Source: Thioalbus denitrificans (GTDB lineage: Bacteria > Pseudomonadota > Gammaproteobacteria > DSM-26407). From it: DNA of 64,000 nucleotides. The DNA lies in the NCBI RefSeq assembly GCF_003337735.1, contig NZ_QPJY01000001.1:426650-490649 (forward strand), given 5' to 3'. Of this stretch, positions 1 to 8,541 are shown piece by piece; position 1 is the stretch's first letter, and each line of letters begins with the position of its first letter. The notes below the pieces were generated by a model. That model saw nothing but the letters and a program-made list of their open reading frames with translations, did no database searches and was not told the origin of the DNA. The position numbers and the translations under genes are program-made.

Positions 1-576
1 CGCCTCAAGCCGCTGCCGGTGGAGGCCATCGTGCGCGGCTACCTCATCGGCTCCGGCTGGAAGGAGTACCGCCAGACCGGCGGGGTATGCGGCATCCCCC
101 TGCCGTCGGGCCTGCGCATGGCGGACCGCCTGCCCGAGCCCATCTTCACCCCCTCCACCAAGGCCGCGGTGGGCGAGCACGACGAGAATATCGATTTCCA
201 GCAGACCGTGGCGCTGCTGGGCGAGAAGCTGGCGGCCCAGGTCCGCGACGTGAGCCTGAGCCTCTATGCCGAGGCGGCCGCCTACGCCCTGGAGCGCGGC
301 ATCATCATCGCCGACACCAAGTTCGAGTTCGGGCTGGACGAGGCGGGCCGCCTGATCCTCATCGACGAGGCCCTCACCCCTGACTCCTCCCGCTTCTGGC
401 CGGCCGATACCTATGCGCCCGGCAGCAGCCCGGCCAGCTTCGACAAGCAGTATGTGCGTGATTACCTCGAGACCCTGGACTGGGACAAGCGGGCGCCCGG
501 ACCCGAATTGCCCGAGGAGGTGGCCCGGAAGACGGCCGAGAAGTACGAGGAGGCCCTGCGGCGGCTCACCCAGTGA
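1..576 (+). CDS. purC: SAICAR synthase, 3' part (partial at window edge)
   Basis: This is the C-terminal part of phosphoribosylaminoimidazole-succinocarboxamide synthase, which joins aspartate to CAIR in purine synthesis. The frame is open from base 1, so the true start lies outside the window; about 191 residues remain of a family usually near 300. Family motifs are visible: [13 protein letters not shown] near the start, then FTPSTKA, and the [10 protein letters not shown] and [14 protein letters not shown] segments that contact nucleotide and substrate. The C-terminus is complete. It is followed by the regulatory region of the RuBisCO operon and is not functionally linked to it. Confidence 0.93.
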   Translation, partial: RLKPLPVEAIVRGYLIGSGWKEYRQTGGVCGIPLPSGLRMADRLPEPIFTPSTKAAVGEHDENIDFQQTVALLGEKLAAQVRDVSLSLYAEAAAYALERGIIIADTKFEFGLDEAGRLILIDEALTPDSSRFWPADTYAPGSSPASFDKQYVRDYLETLDWDKRAPGPELPEEVARKTAEKYEEALRRLTQ

Positions 577-584
577 GGAAGAAT

Positions 585-602
585 GATAAGTAAATACTTA
601 TC
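585..602. promoter_or_regulatory. CbbR-type inverted repeat upstream of cbbL
   Basis: The 18 bases form a perfect inverted repeat, two 8-base arms (GATAAGTA / TACTTATC) around AA, in AT-rich DNA about 20 bases before the candidate -35 box. LysR-type regulators such as CbbR bind interrupted dyads of this kind. No cbbR gene is in the window. The repeat could also help terminate purC, but no T-run follows. Confidence 0.5.
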
Positions 603-623
603 CATATAATCATAATTATTTAG

Positions 624-653
624 TTAACTTTATGGGTTTTGCGTTGCTATAGT
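624..653 (+). promoter_or_regulatory. Candidate sigma-70 promoter of cbbLS
   Basis: TTAACT (624-629) and TATAGT (648-653) are separated by 18 bases, giving a fair -35/-10 pair. It lies just after the inverted repeat and would start a leader of about 80 bases before cbbL. Confidence 0.45.
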
Positions 654-688
654 CCTCTCACACGGTGGCGAGCCACCGCGGATTCATG

Positions 689-714
689 ACTCCTCCGCCT
701 GCGGGCGGAGGAGT
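689..714 (+). other. Perfect 11-bp hairpin in the cbbL leader
   Basis: ACTCCTCCGCC and its exact complement flank a TGCG loop. The hairpin sits 26 bases before the cbbL start and upstream of its ribosome site (GGAGGA, 730-735). No T-run follows, so mRNA stabilisation or translational control is more likely than termination. The 3' arm itself contains a Shine-Dalgarno-like GGAGGAG. Confidence 0.6.
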
Positions 715-740
715 TAAAACAACGATCTGGAGGAACGGTC

Positions 741-2159
741 ATGGCGAAAACCTACAGCGCGGGCGTCAAGGAATACCGCGAAACGTACTGGATGCCCGAG
801 TACACCCCCAAGGACACCGACATTCTGGCGTGCTTCAAGATTACCCCCCAGGCCGGGGTGCCCCGTGAAGAGGCGGCCGCGGCCGTGGCGGCGGAATCCT
901 CCACCGGCACCTGGACCACCGTGTGGACCGACCTCCTCACCGATCTCGACTACTACAAGGGCCGCGCCTACGCCATCGAGGATGTGCCGGGCAACGACGA
1001 GGCCTTCTATGCCTTCATCGCCTACCCCATCGATCTCTTCGAAGAGGGTTCGGTGGTGAACGTGTTCACCTCCCTGGTGGGCAACGTGTTCGGCTTCAAG
1101 GCCGTGCGCGCCCTGCGCCTGGAGGACGTGCGCTTCCCCATCGCCTACGTGATGACCTGCAACGGTCCGCCCCACGGCATCCAGGTGGAGCGCGACATCA
1201 TGAACAAGTACGGCCGTCCGCTGCTGGGCTGCACCATCAAGCCCAAGCTGGGCCTGTCGGCCAAGAACTACGGCCGCGCCGTCTACGAGTGCCTGCGCGG
1301 CGGTCTCGATTTCACCAAGGACGACGAGAACGTCAACTCCCAGCCGTTCATGCGCTGGCGCCAGCGGTTCGACTTCGTCATGGACGCCATCCACAAGGCG
1401 GAGCAGGAGACCGGCGAGCGCAAGGGCCACTACCTGAACGTGACCGCGCCCACCCCGGAGGAGATGTACAAGCGTGCGGAGTACGCCAAGGAGATCGGCG
1501 CGCCCATCATCATGCACGACTACATCACCGGCGGCTTCTGCGCCAACACGGGCCTGGCCCAGTGGTGCCGGGACAACGGCCTGCTGCTCCACATCCACCG
1601 CGCCATGCACGCGGTGCTGGACCGCAACCCCAACCACGGCATCCACTTCCGCGTGCTGACCAAGATCCTGCGCCTGTCCGGCGGTGATCACCTGCATACC
1701 GGCACCGTGGTGGGCAAGCTCGAGGGCGACCGCGAGTCCACCCTGGGCTGGATCGACCTGCTGCGCGACTCCTACATCAAGGAAGACCGCAGCCGCGGCA
1801 TCTTCTTCGACCAGGACTGGGGCTCCATGCCCGGCGCCTTCGCCGTGGCCTCCGGCGGCATCCACGTCTGGCACATGCCGGCGCTGGTGACCATCTTCGG
1901 TGACGACGCCGTGCTGCAGTTCGGTGGCGGCACCCTGGGCCACCCGTGGGGCAACGCGGCCGGCGCCGCGGCCAACCGCGTGGCGCTCGAGGCCTGCGTC
2001 GAGGCCCGCAACCAGGGCCGCGAGCTGGAGAAGGAGGGCAAGGAGATTCTGACCGCCGCCGCCGCCAGCAGCCCCGAGCTGAAGGCCGCGATGGAGACCT
2101 GGAAGGAGATCAAGTTCGAGTTCGACACCGTCGACAAGCTCGACGTGTCCCACAAGTAA
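741..2159 (+). CDS. cbbL: RuBisCO form I large subunit
   Basis: Large subunit of form I (IA-like) ribulose bisphosphate carboxylase; eight copies with eight small subunits fix CO2 in the Calvin cycle. The 472 residues match the family length. The active-site lysine carbamylated by CO2 is Lys193 in [13 protein letters not shown]; the other catalytic segments are [11 protein letters not shown] (about 163-173) and HIHRAMH. The start follows GGAGGA with good spacing. A 101-base hairpin-containing gap precedes cbbS, and cbbQ and cbbO follow, the arrangement of form IAq operons. A second, form II RuBisCO lies 10 kb downstream. Confidence 0.98.
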   Translation: MAKTYSAGVKEYRETYWMPEYTPKDTDILACFKITPQAGVPREEAAAAVAAESSTGTWTTVWTDLLTDLDYYKGRAYAIEDVPGNDEAFYAFIAYPIDLFEEGSVVNVFTSLVGNVFGFKAVRALRLEDVRFPIAYVMTCNGPPHGIQVERDIMNKYGRPLLGCTIKPKLGLSAKNYGRAVYECLRGGLDFTKDDENVNSQPFMRWRQRFDFVMDAIHKAEQETGERKGHYLNVTAPTPEEMYKRAEYAKEIGAPIIMHDYITGGFCANTGLAQWCRDNGLLLHIHRAMHAVLDRNPNHGIHFRVLTKILRLSGGDHLHTGTVVGKLEGDRESTLGWIDLLRDSYIKEDRSRGIFFDQDWGSMPGAFAVASGGIHVWHMPALVTIFGDDAVLQFGGGTLGHPWGNAAGAAANRVALEACVEARNQGRELEKEGKEILTAAAASSPELKAAMETWKEIKFEFDTVDKLDVSHK

Positions 2160-2173
2160 GCATGTGAGTGGAG

Positions 2174-2220
2174 GGTGAGGTGTGAAGGGTGAGGAGTCCC
2201 CTCACTCCGAGCACCTCACC
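2174..2220 (+). repeat. Nested inverted repeat between cbbL and cbbS
   Basis: GGTGAGGTG (2174-2182) pairs with CACCTCACC (2212-2220), and inside it GTGAGG (2189-2194) pairs with CCTCAC (2200-2205). A hairpin here could protect the 3' end of cbbL mRNA. The phrase GGTGAGGAGT recurs in the cbbS-cbbQ gap, so it is also a small repeat family. Confidence 0.6.
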
Positions 2221-2260
2221 GGCGCAGCCGCGAATTCGAACGATTACGAGGATTAAAGCA

Positions 2261-2617
2261 ATGAGCGAAATGCAGGACTACAAGTCGAGCCTGGGTGACA
2301 CCAGCAGCCGCAAGTTCGAGACCTTCTCCTACCTGCCCGAGATGGATGCCGAGCGCATCCGCAAGCAGGTGGAGTACATCATCTCCAAGGGCTGGAACCC
2401 GGCCATCGAGCACACCGAGCCCCAGAACGCCTTCAGCCACTACTGGTACATGTGGAAGCTGCCCATGTTCGGCGAAACCGACGTGGACCGGATCCTGGCC
2501 GAGGCGGAGGCCTGCCACAAGGCCCACCCCAACAACCACGTGCGCCTGGTGGGCTTCGACAACTACGCCCAGTCCAAGGGCGCCGAGATGGTGGTCTTCC
2601 GCGGCAAGGCCGTCTGA
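2261..2617 (+). CDS. cbbS: RuBisCO form I small subunit
   Basis: Small subunit (118 residues) of the form I RuBisCO encoded by the gene before it. The typical segments are present: [19 protein letters not shown] near residue 22 and the [13 protein letters not shown] core, ending with the [11 protein letters not shown] strand. The start at 2261 was chosen over an upstream in-frame ATG because it gives the normal N-terminus and follows AGGATT. A strong terminator lies 26 bases after the stop, so the two subunits can be made in excess of CbbQ and CbbO. Confidence 0.97.
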   Translation: MSEMQDYKSSLGDTSSRKFETFSYLPEMDAERIRKQVEYIISKGWNPAIEHTEPQNAFSHYWYMWKLPMFGETDVDRILAEAEACHKAHPNNHVRLVGFDNYAQSKGAEMVVFRGKAV

Positions 2618-2642
2618 TCGCCACCGCGGCACGCTGAACCGG

Positions 2643-2679
2643 AGCCCCTGTTCCGTCGTGACGGGGCAGGGGCTTTTTT
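2643..2679 (+). terminator. Rho-independent terminator after cbbS
   Basis: AGCCCCTG (2643-2650) pairs with CAGGGGCT (2667-2674), with an inner CCGTC/GACGG stem, followed by a T-run to 2679. It separates cbbLS from cbbQ, so partial readthrough would set the level of the activase genes. Confidence 0.85.
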
Positions 2680-2691
2680 GTGAACGTGAAG

Positions 2692-2765
2692 GGTGAGGAG
2701 TGAGGCGTGAGGAGTTCTCACGCCCGCCGCGAATGCGCCTCACGCCCGACGCCTGACTCCTCACC
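2692..2765. repeat. Inverted repeat upstream of cbbQ
   Basis: A 17-base arm (2692-2708, starting GGTGAGGAGT) pairs with 2749-2765 with one mismatch. Inside, GCGTGAG phrases repeat in both orientations. The right arm ends three bases before the cbbQ ribosome site, so folding could affect translation. It is related to the repeat between cbbL and cbbS. Confidence 0.6.
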
Positions 2766-2778
2766 GGAGTGAATGAGC

Positions 2779-3588
2779 ATGAGCGACCAAATCGACCGCG
2801 AGCAGTACCTGATTCAGGAAGAGCCCTACTACCGCCCGGTGGCGAACGAGGTGGCCATGTACGAGGCGGCCTACGACGCGCGCATGCCGGTGATGCTCAA
2901 GGGCCCCACCGGCTGCGGCAAGTCCCGCTTCGTGGAGTACATGGCCTGGAAGCTGGGCAAGCCGCTCATCACCGTGGCCTGCAACGAGGACATGACCGCC
3001 TCGGACCTCGTGGGGCGGTTCCTGCTCGACATCAACGGCACCAAGTGGCAGGACGGCCCGCTGACGGTGGCCGCCCGCATGGGCGCCATCTGCTACCTGG
3101 ACGAGGTGGTGGAGGCGCGCCAGGACACCACCGTGGTGATCCACCCGCTCACCGACCACCGGCGCAACCTGCCGCTGGAGAAGAAGGGCGAGCTGGTGCA
3201 GGCCCATCCGGATTTCCAGATCGTCATCTCCTACAACCCCGGCTACCAGAGCCTGATGAAGGATCTCAAGCAGTCCACCAAGCAGCGCTTCGGCGCGCTG
3301 GACTTCGACTATCCGAGCGCGGAGATCGAGACCGAGATCGTCGCCCACGAGGGTCACGTGGACAAGGCGGTGGCCGAGAAGCTGGTGCAGGTGGCCCAGC
3401 GCTCCCGCAACCTCAAGGGCCACGGCCTGGACGAGGGCATGTCCACCCGCCTGCTGGTCTACGCCGCCCAGCTCATCGGCAAGGGCATCGATCCCGAATC
3501 CGCCTGCCGCATGGCCCTGGTGCGCCCGCTCACCGACGATCCCGACATGCGCGACACGCTGGACGCGGCAGTGGGGACGTATTTTTAG
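2779..3588 (+). CDS. cbbQ: RuBisCO activase AAA+ subunit CbbQ
   Basis: AAA+ ATPase that, with CbbO, removes inhibitory sugar phosphates from form I RuBisCO. It is a MoxR-family protein of 269 residues. Walker A is GPTGCGKS (42-49); Walker B is ICYLDE (about 104-109); the sensor region contains [11 protein letters not shown]. An ATG six bases upstream is in frame, but the GGAG at 2766-2769 is only three bases from it and nine from 2779, so 2779 is preferred. It is downstream of a terminator and separated from cbbO by an unrelated small gene. Confidence 0.95.
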   Translation: MSDQIDREQYLIQEEPYYRPVANEVAMYEAAYDARMPVMLKGPTGCGKSRFVEYMAWKLGKPLITVACNEDMTASDLVGRFLLDINGTKWQDGPLTVAARMGAICYLDEVVEARQDTTVVIHPLTDHRRNLPLEKKGELVQAHPDFQIVISYNPGYQSLMKDLKQSTKQRFGALDFDYPSAEIETEIVAHEGHVDKAVAEKLVQVAQRSRNLKGHGLDEGMSTRLLVYAAQLIGKGIDPESACRMALVRPLTDDPDMRDTLDAAVGTYF

Positions 3589-3652
3589 TCGCCGGTGGCC
3601 GGTGGCCGGTGGCCGGTGGCCGGTGGCCGGTGGCCGGTCGCCGGTGGCGGGT
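3589..3652. repeat. Tandem GCCGGTG heptamers
   Basis: The 7-base unit GCCGGTG is repeated about seven times directly after the cbbQ stop. Similar heptamers lie at 6509-6577 and as shorter fragments at 4031-4064, 6424-6461, 7040-7065, 48451-48475 and 60174-60256. Confidence 0.85.
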
Positions 3653-3689
3653 CACAGGATAACGCAGGCAGCACAGGGAGGTGCTGGTC

Positions 3690-4049
3690 ATGCAGGATTA
3701 CAGAAGGTTGCTGGTCTGGCAGCGGTCGCACTGTCTCGCCCTGTTGGTCTACGAGACAACGCGGGAATTTCCGCAAGACGAACGCTTCGGGTTGTGCAGT
3801 CAACTGCGTCGGGCGGCAGCTTCGATTCCAGCCAATATTGCCGAGGGGAGCGGGCGGGGCAGCAGAGATGACTTCGCTCGCTTCCTGAGAATATGCGGTG
3901 GTTCGGTTCACGAGCTGGAATACCAGGCCATGTTGGCCCGGGATCTGAACTACCTGGCTGGCGAACGGTTCGAGCAGCTGGGGGCTCGTTGCGCGGAGAT
4001 TCGGCGCATGCTCACGGGGCTGCTCAAAAAGCTGGTTGCTGGAAACTGA
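3690..4049 (+). CDS. Four-helix-bundle protein (S23/IVP family)
   Basis: Small alpha-helical protein of 119 residues of the four-helix-bundle family first found encoded in 23S rRNA intervening sequences; its cellular role is unknown. Family features are LLVWQRSHCLALLVY near the start and the signature IPANIAEGSGRGSRDDFARFL in the middle. The ATG at 3690 follows GGGAGG with 8-base spacing and is preferred to a GTG at 3681. The gene sits between cbbQ and cbbO, where no such gene is expected, and is flanked on both sides by intergenic heptamer repeats, suggesting it was inserted. No reverse transcriptase, rRNA or diversity-generating template is nearby. Confidence 0.88.
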   Translation: MQDYRRLLVWQRSHCLALLVYETTREFPQDERFGLCSQLRRAAASIPANIAEGSGRGSRDDFARFLRICGGSVHELEYQAMLARDLNYLAGERFEQLGARCAEIRRMLTGLLKKLVAGN

Positions 4050-4065
4050 AGGCTGGTAACTGAAT

Positions 4066-6423
4066 ATGACCATCGACTTCGCCGAGTACGTCAATTGCCT
4101 CGAGCTCGAGGCGGGCCACGAGCACCGCGAGGCCCTGGAGTCCTCCTATCACGAGGCGGCCCGGGTGATGTCTCCGCGCGGACTGCAGAACTATCTCGAG
4201 GGCATGCGCGCGCTGTGCGTGCTGGGCCGCGGACGCGACCTGGTGCTCACCTATGTGGGGGAGATGCCCGGCGTGGCCAAGGAGGTGGGCGAGGACGTCA
4301 TCCCGGACGTGGTGGAGGCGCTGATGAAGCTCGCCTCGCACACCTCCGGCACGGTGCTGACCCTGATGATGGCCAGCCTGCCGCTGGCGGCCCAGCGCCT
4401 GGGCGACGCGGAGGTGCTGCGCGGGTATCTCGGCCTGATCCACCAGCTGGCCGGCAAGGCGCCGCGGGGCCTGCGGCCGATGCTGGAGAACCTGGACGAG
4501 CTGCTCGCCAAGCTCACCCTCGGGGGGCTGCGGCGCTGGGCCCTGTGGGGCGCCCAGGCCCACGCCCGGGATCTCGACGGGCAGATGGCCTACTACGGAC
4601 TGAAGAGCGAGTCCTCCCGGGCGGTGCTGCGCAAGGAGCGGCGCGGCACCCTGTTCGTGGACAACCAGCGCAAGCTCAACTTCTACCTGCGGGCACTGTG
4701 GGGGCGGGCCTTCTTCATGCGCCCCACCTCCGGCGACTACGAGACCCGCCAGGGGCTGAGGCCCTTCATCGAGGAGTTCCAGATCCACGTCCCCGACGCC
4801 TACGACACCTTCCACGGCATCGACGGCATCGAGATCTACCGCGCCGCGGTGGCCCACTGCGCGGCGCACCTGGTCTACACCCGCCGGCCCATCTCGGCCG
4901 AGCAGCTCTCCCCGGCGCAGATGAAGTTCATCGAGCTGTTCGAGGACGCGCGGGTGGAGTACCTGGCGGGCCGGGAGTTCCCCGGCCTGCGCAAGCTGTG
5001 GCTCTCCTTCCTGACCGCCAAGCCGCGGCCGGAGGAGGAGGCGCCGGAGATCCATCCGGTGATGGAGCTCATGCTGCGCATGGCCCGCGCGCTGCTGGAC
5101 GAGCACTACGAGGACGAGGAGTCGGCCATCAACGCCATGGCGGCCGATTTCCGCGCCCGGCTGGCCGTCGACCCCTACGACAGCGCCATCAGCTGGAATG
5201 CCGGCGTGGAGTTCTACAATCACCTGTCCGCCTACGGCGCCATCCCCGGCCTGCGGGTGCTGGAGAGCTGGCCCATTCCCTACCGCGACGACAACCGCTA
5301 CATCTGGGCCTTCGCCGAGGCCGACTTCGGGCGCGGAGTGGACTACCAGCCCGCCTCCCAGCAGGTGCGCAAGTACGTCAGCGTGCTGGAGATGGTCAAC
5401 GAGCTGGACTGTGAGCTGGCCGGCGACGATGCCCAGGAGATCTGGGTGCTGGACACGCCCTTCTACCTCGACCAGGAGGGCTGCACCATCAACGAGCTGG
5501 AGGGCAAGGAGCCCATCTCCGAGCCCTACCACTACCAGGAGTGGGACTACCACGTGCAGCTCTACCGGCCCGACTGGGCCACGGTCATCGAGCGCCGCCA
5601 GCCCAAGGACGACCCGGAGGTGATGGACGCCATCCTCACCAAGCACAAGCCCATCGCCTCGCGCATCCGCCACCTCATCGACGCCCTGCAGCCCCAGGGC
5701 ATCGTGCGCAAGCGCGGTTTCGAGGAGGGCGAGGAGATCGACATCAATGCGGCGGTGCGCGCCTTCATCGACATCCGCCGGGGCGTCATGCCCGATCCGC
5801 GCATCAACATCCGCATCACCCGCCACGTGCGCGACCTGGCGGTGGTGATCCTGCTGGATCTCTCCGAATCCACCAACGAGCCGGTGGAGAAGGACAATCC
5901 GGACAGTCCCACGGTGGTGGAGCTGACCCGCGAGGCCACCGGGCTGCTGGCCTGGGCCATCGACTCCATCGGCGATCCCTTCGCCGTGCACGGCTTCGCC
6001 TCCGACGGGCGCCACGACGTGCAGTACTACCGCTTCAAGGACTTCCACCAGCCCTACGACGACGAGGCCAAGTCGCGGCTGGCGGGGATGCAGGGCGGGC
6101 TCTCCACCCGGATGGGCGCGGCGCTGCGCCATGCCGGCTGGCACCTGGGCCAGCAGTCGGCGCAGAAGCGGCTGGTGCTGCTGGTCACCGACGGCGAGCC
6201 GGCCGACATCGACGAGCGCGATCCCCAGTACCTGCGCCACGACACCAAGAAGGCGGTGGAGGATCTGGCCATGCAGGGGATCTACACCTACTGCCTCACC
6301 CTCGATCCCCTGGCCGACCGCTACGTGGCCCGCATCTTCGGCGAGAACCGCTACGCCATCGTCGACCACGTGGAGCGGCTGCCGGAGCGGCTGCCGGCGG
6401 TGTTCGCCACGATCACGGGGTGA
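4066..6423 (+). CDS. cbbO: RuBisCO activase VWA subunit CbbO
   Basis: Partner of CbbQ; it docks the AAA+ ring onto RuBisCO. The protein has 785 residues, the normal length. The C-terminal part is a von Willebrand A domain whose metal-binding DLSES motif (residues near 600) binds RuBisCO through Mg2+, followed by a conserved LLVTDGEPADIDE segment. The N-terminal two thirds is the helical CbbO-specific region. It starts 16 bases after the inserted four-helix-bundle gene. The opposite strand is also open over almost the whole length, which is a GC-codon shadow. Confidence 0.95.
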   Translation: MTIDFAEYVNCLELEAGHEHREALESSYHEAARVMSPRGLQNYLEGMRALCVLGRGRDLVLTYVGEMPGVAKEVGEDVIPDVVEALMKLASHTSGTVLTLMMASLPLAAQRLGDAEVLRGYLGLIHQLAGKAPRGLRPMLENLDELLAKLTLGGLRRWALWGAQAHARDLDGQMAYYGLKSESSRAVLRKERRGTLFVDNQRKLNFYLRALWGRAFFMRPTSGDYETRQGLRPFIEEFQIHVPDAYDTFHGIDGIEIYRAAVAHCAAHLVYTRRPISAEQLSPAQMKFIELFEDARVEYLAGREFPGLRKLWLSFLTAKPRPEEEAPEIHPVMELMLRMARALLDEHYEDEESAINAMAADFRARLAVDPYDSAISWNAGVEFYNHLSAYGAIPGLRVLESWPIPYRDDNRYIWAFAEADFGRGVDYQPASQQVRKYVSVLEMVNELDCELAGDDAQEIWVLDTPFYLDQEGCTINELEGKEPISEPYHYQEWDYHVQLYRPDWATVIERRQPKDDPEVMDAILTKHKPIASRIRHLIDALQPQGIVRKRGFEEGEEIDINAAVRAFIDIRRGVMPDPRINIRITRHVRDLAVVILLDLSESTNEPVEKDNPDSPTVVELTREATGLLAWAIDSIGDPFAVHGFASDGRHDVQYYRFKDFHQPYDDEAKSRLAGMQGGLSTRMGAALRHAGWHLGQQSAQKRLVLLVTDGEPADIDERDPQYLRHDTKKAVEDLAMQGIYTYCLTLDPLADRYVARIFGENRYAIVDHVERLPERLPAVFATITG

Positions 6424-6508
6424 TGTGAGCGGCCAGTTATCAGTTGCCGGTTACCAGCAAAGACATCGTGGGGTTTTGTAACGATGCTTCTCCCAGGCCA
6501 GCCTCACA

Positions 6509-6577
6509 CTGGCAACTGGCAACTGGCAACTGGCAACTGGCAACTGGCAACTGGCAACTGGCAACCGGGAACCGGAA
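6509..6577. repeat. Tandem CTGGCAA heptamers
   Basis: The unit CTGGCAA is repeated about eight times, then decays to CCGGGAACCGG. Read on the other strand the unit is TTGCCAG, close to the GCCGGTG heptamer after cbbQ. It lies between cbbO and the next gene and ends about 12 bases before that gene's start. Confidence 0.85.
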
Positions 6578-6588
6578 ACCGTCCCTTC

Positions 6589-7038
6589 ATGGCCGAGTAC
6601 TTCACCCGCGAGACCTTCTTCCGCCCGCAGCCGGTGGAGCAGCGGGAAAGCGCCTTGCCGGCGCCTCTCTACAATGCCCTGCAGCGCCTGCTCCGGCGCA
6701 GCGAATCGGGCTGCGTCTTCATTCCCGTCCGCTCCATGCAGTACCAGGCGGTGCTGGAGCGCGAGGAGATCATCTTCGTGGACAGCCAGGGGGGGTATGC
6801 CCACCAGGACGGCGAGGGGGGGCGACTCATCCGCATCGCCTGGCAACTCCGGCCGGCGGCGGAGCGTGAGTCCCTCAGCGCGCCGGTGCCCTGCACGGTC
6901 GTGTACTACTTCCCCGATCTCAGGGAGACCCAGTGGCGGCTGATGAGCGAGCTGCCCGCCGCGGTGGAGGCCTGCCTGCGGCGCCGGCGGGACGACAGCG
7001 CGCCGGTGACGGGGCGGCGCGTGGTGCCATTGCGGTGA
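6589..7038 (+). CDS. Conserved protein of unknown function downstream of cbbO
   Basis: A 149-residue cytoplasmic protein with no signal peptide or membrane segment. I do not recognise a named domain. It alternates acidic and hydrophobic stretches (REEIIFVDSQGG, PCTVVYYFPDL), looks globular, and ends in a basic tail. The start is the first ATG after the heptamer repeat; no clear ribosome site is visible because the repeat occupies that position. The position directly after cbbO on the same strand suggests a link to RuBisCO, but this is inference only. Confidence 0.7.
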   Translation: MAEYFTRETFFRPQPVEQRESALPAPLYNALQRLLRRSESGCVFIPVRSMQYQAVLEREEIIFVDSQGGYAHQDGEGGRLIRIAWQLRPAAERESLSAPVPCTVVYYFPDLRETQWRLMSELPAAVEACLRRRRDDSAPVTGRRVVPLR

Positions 7039-7065
7039 TTTCAGTAGCCAGTCGCCGGTGACTGA

Positions 7066-7368
7066 TCAATCCTCGTCGTCCAGCTCCGGATTCCAGCCCT
7101 GCTCGCGGGCGCCCTGCACGGCGGCGGCGTAGATGCGGGCATGGCGTTCACGCAGGTCGTCGGGGAGGTTGGAGGCCAGCTGGCCGTAGGGTTCCCAGGC
7201 CTTGCTGACCTGGTCGTAGAGCTGCTCGATGCGGCCGTAGCTCCAGCCCGCGCAGGTCTCGGTCTCGGGGATCAGGCCGAACACCCAGGCGTCGCGGATG
7301 ATCTTGCCCACGGTCGTCAGACCGTTGTTCTTGTCCTTGTGGATGCCAACGTAGTTCTGGGTCTTCAT
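7066..7368 (-). CDS. Small protein of unknown function
   Basis: A 100-residue soluble protein, start preceded by GAGAAG. It contains IRDAWVFGLIPETETC followed by GWSYGRIEQLYDQVSKAW, mostly helical, with an acidic C-terminus (ELDDED). I do not recognise a domain. It converges with the gene after cbbO across 27 bases of repeat-like sequence. A 90-base inverted-repeat element begins 34 bases upstream of its start and may carry or replace its promoter. Confidence 0.72.
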   Translation of the reverse strand: MKTQNYVGIHKDKNNGLTTVGKIIRDAWVFGLIPETETCAGWSYGRIEQLYDQVSKAWEPYGQLASNLPDDLRERHARIYAAAVQGAREQGWNPELDDED

Positions 7369-7401
7369 GGTCTTCTCGGTATGCGGTGCGGGTCAGCCTG
7401 C

Positions 7402-7491
7402 TAGTGTACTGCGTCACTCTTGGAGGTGCTTTCGGGGGGCTCCCTGCGGGCGAGCCGCTGAATGTGCCTCCAAGGGTGACGCAGAACACTA
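7402..7491. repeat. MITE-like inverted-repeat element (short copy)
   Basis: The ends TAGTGTACTGCGTCAC... (7402-7429) and ...GTGACGCAGAACACTA (to 7491) are inverted copies with a few mismatches. The centre (7438-7460) shares 22 of 23 bases with the complement of 45415-45437 inside a larger element. A single end also occurs at 37588-37605. Confidence 0.8.
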
Positions 7492-7543
7492 ACATATCCG
7501 AGTCGGCGCCGGGCGGCACCTCCGGGCCGCCCGGAGACCGGGT

Positions 7544-7906
7544 TCAGATGAGGTTGCCGATGCTCTCGGCGGCCCGCTTCACGTCCAGGAAGATCAGGCC
7601 GAGCCGGGCGTCGGGCTTGGCCATCACCGTCACCACCGCCTCGGCGCCGGCGTGGGTCATCAGCACGTAGCCCTTCTCGCCCTTGATGAGCACCTGCTCG
7701 AGGCCGCCGCGGGCCAGCTCCTGGGCGGTGCGTCCGCCCAGCGAGAGCATGGCTGCGCTCATGGCGCCCACGCGGTCCTCGTCGAGGCCGGCCGGCATCT
7801 GGGCGGCCATCATCAGGCCGTCGGTGGAGATCACCGCCGAGGCCTCGATGTCGGCGGAACTGCCGTTGAGGTCGCTCAGGATGGAATTCAGCATGTCTGC
7901 ACGCAT
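7544..7906 (-). CDS. Roadblock/LC7 domain protein
   Basis: A 120-residue single-domain roadblock/LC7 protein, the fold used by GTPase partners such as MglB and actinobacterial CvnB. The pattern is typical: VISTDGLMMAAQMP near residue 26, a central helix (MSAAMLSLGGRTAQELARGG), then the strand-rich VLIKGEKGYVLMTHAG and a hydrophobic C-terminal helix. It is the last gene of a six-gene minus-strand run that also encodes a small GTPase, its likely partner. The ATG follows GGGAGAACGACC. Confidence 0.88.
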   Translation of the reverse strand: MRADMLNSILSDLNGSSADIEASAVISTDGLMMAAQMPAGLDEDRVGAMSAAMLSLGGRTAQELARGGLEQVLIKGEKGYVLMTHAGAEAVVTVMAKPDARLGLIFLDVKRAAESIGNLI

Positions 7907-7940
7907 GGTCGTTCTCCCGGGGTATCGTTGTTGTCCCCGC

Positions 7941-8504
7941 TCAGGCCCGGTAGGCGCCGGCGAGGTTGTTGAACAGGGTCCGGCTCATGCCGGTGATGGC
8001 GAGGAAGCGGTCCAGCTCCTCGGCGAGGCTGGAGGACTGGTAGGACTCCTGCATGATCATCAGGCAGAAGCCGAGCACGGCGCTCACCGCGGCGTTGGTC
8101 CGGATGCAGCGCTCGTGATCCTCGCCGCACACCCGGGCCACCGTGGTCAGCAGGCTGTTGCCCACCAGCGTCATGGAGGCGGCCATGAACTCCACCGGCA
8201 TCTGCACCTTCACGTGCACGTCGCCCACGTGATACATGCGGGCGGCGTACCCGGCATCGAACGGGCCGGTGAAGACGCTTTCCAGCCAGCCCAGGTGGGT
8301 GGCCTTGAGGGCGTCGATGCGTCCCTCGATGAAGGCCGCCGCCTTGGGTACCCGGGCCAGGTCGGCATAAAAGGCCTCGGTGACCTCCGGCAGCAGGGGG
8401 CGGATGGCGGGTCCGATCTGGACCAGCAGGGCCTCCCGTTCCGGGGTGAGGCCGGTGAACGCGCGGGCATAGCGGGTCAGTTCCTCGAAATCGATGTCAG
8501 CCAT
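7941..8504 (-). CDS. Protoglobin-type haem protein
   Basis: A 187-residue protein that is a single globin domain of the protoglobin/globin-coupled-sensor type, with no fused output domain. The segment GDVHVKVQMPVEF supplies the expected proximal haem histidine (His97), preceded by HLGWLESVFTGPFD. Such domains bind O2, NO or CO. Here it is encoded within the GTPase/roadblock module, 34 bases before the roadblock gene, so it may sense gas or redox state for that module. The SD is GGAGCTGC, about six bases before the ATG. Confidence 0.87.
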   Translation of the reverse strand: MADIDFEELTRYARAFTGLTPEREALLVQIGPAIRPLLPEVTEAFYADLARVPKAAAFIEGRIDALKATHLGWLESVFTGPFDAGYAARMYHVGDVHVKVQMPVEFMAASMTLVGNSLLTTVARVCGEDHERCIRTNAAVSAVLGFCLMIMQESYQSSSLAEELDRFLAITGMSRTLFNNLAGAYRA

Positions 8505-8541
8505 TGGGGGTGCAGCTCCTGTCGGATGGGTGGGGGGTGAT

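Noticed and set aside
3690-4049. Diversity-generating retroelement accessory (Avd-like) reading of the four-helix-bundle gene
   Set aside because: No reverse transcriptase, template or variable repeat was found in the window.
4024-6369. Open minus-strand frame of about 780 codons opposite cbbO
   Set aside because: Same kind of shadow; cbbO on the plus strand has clear domains and motifs.
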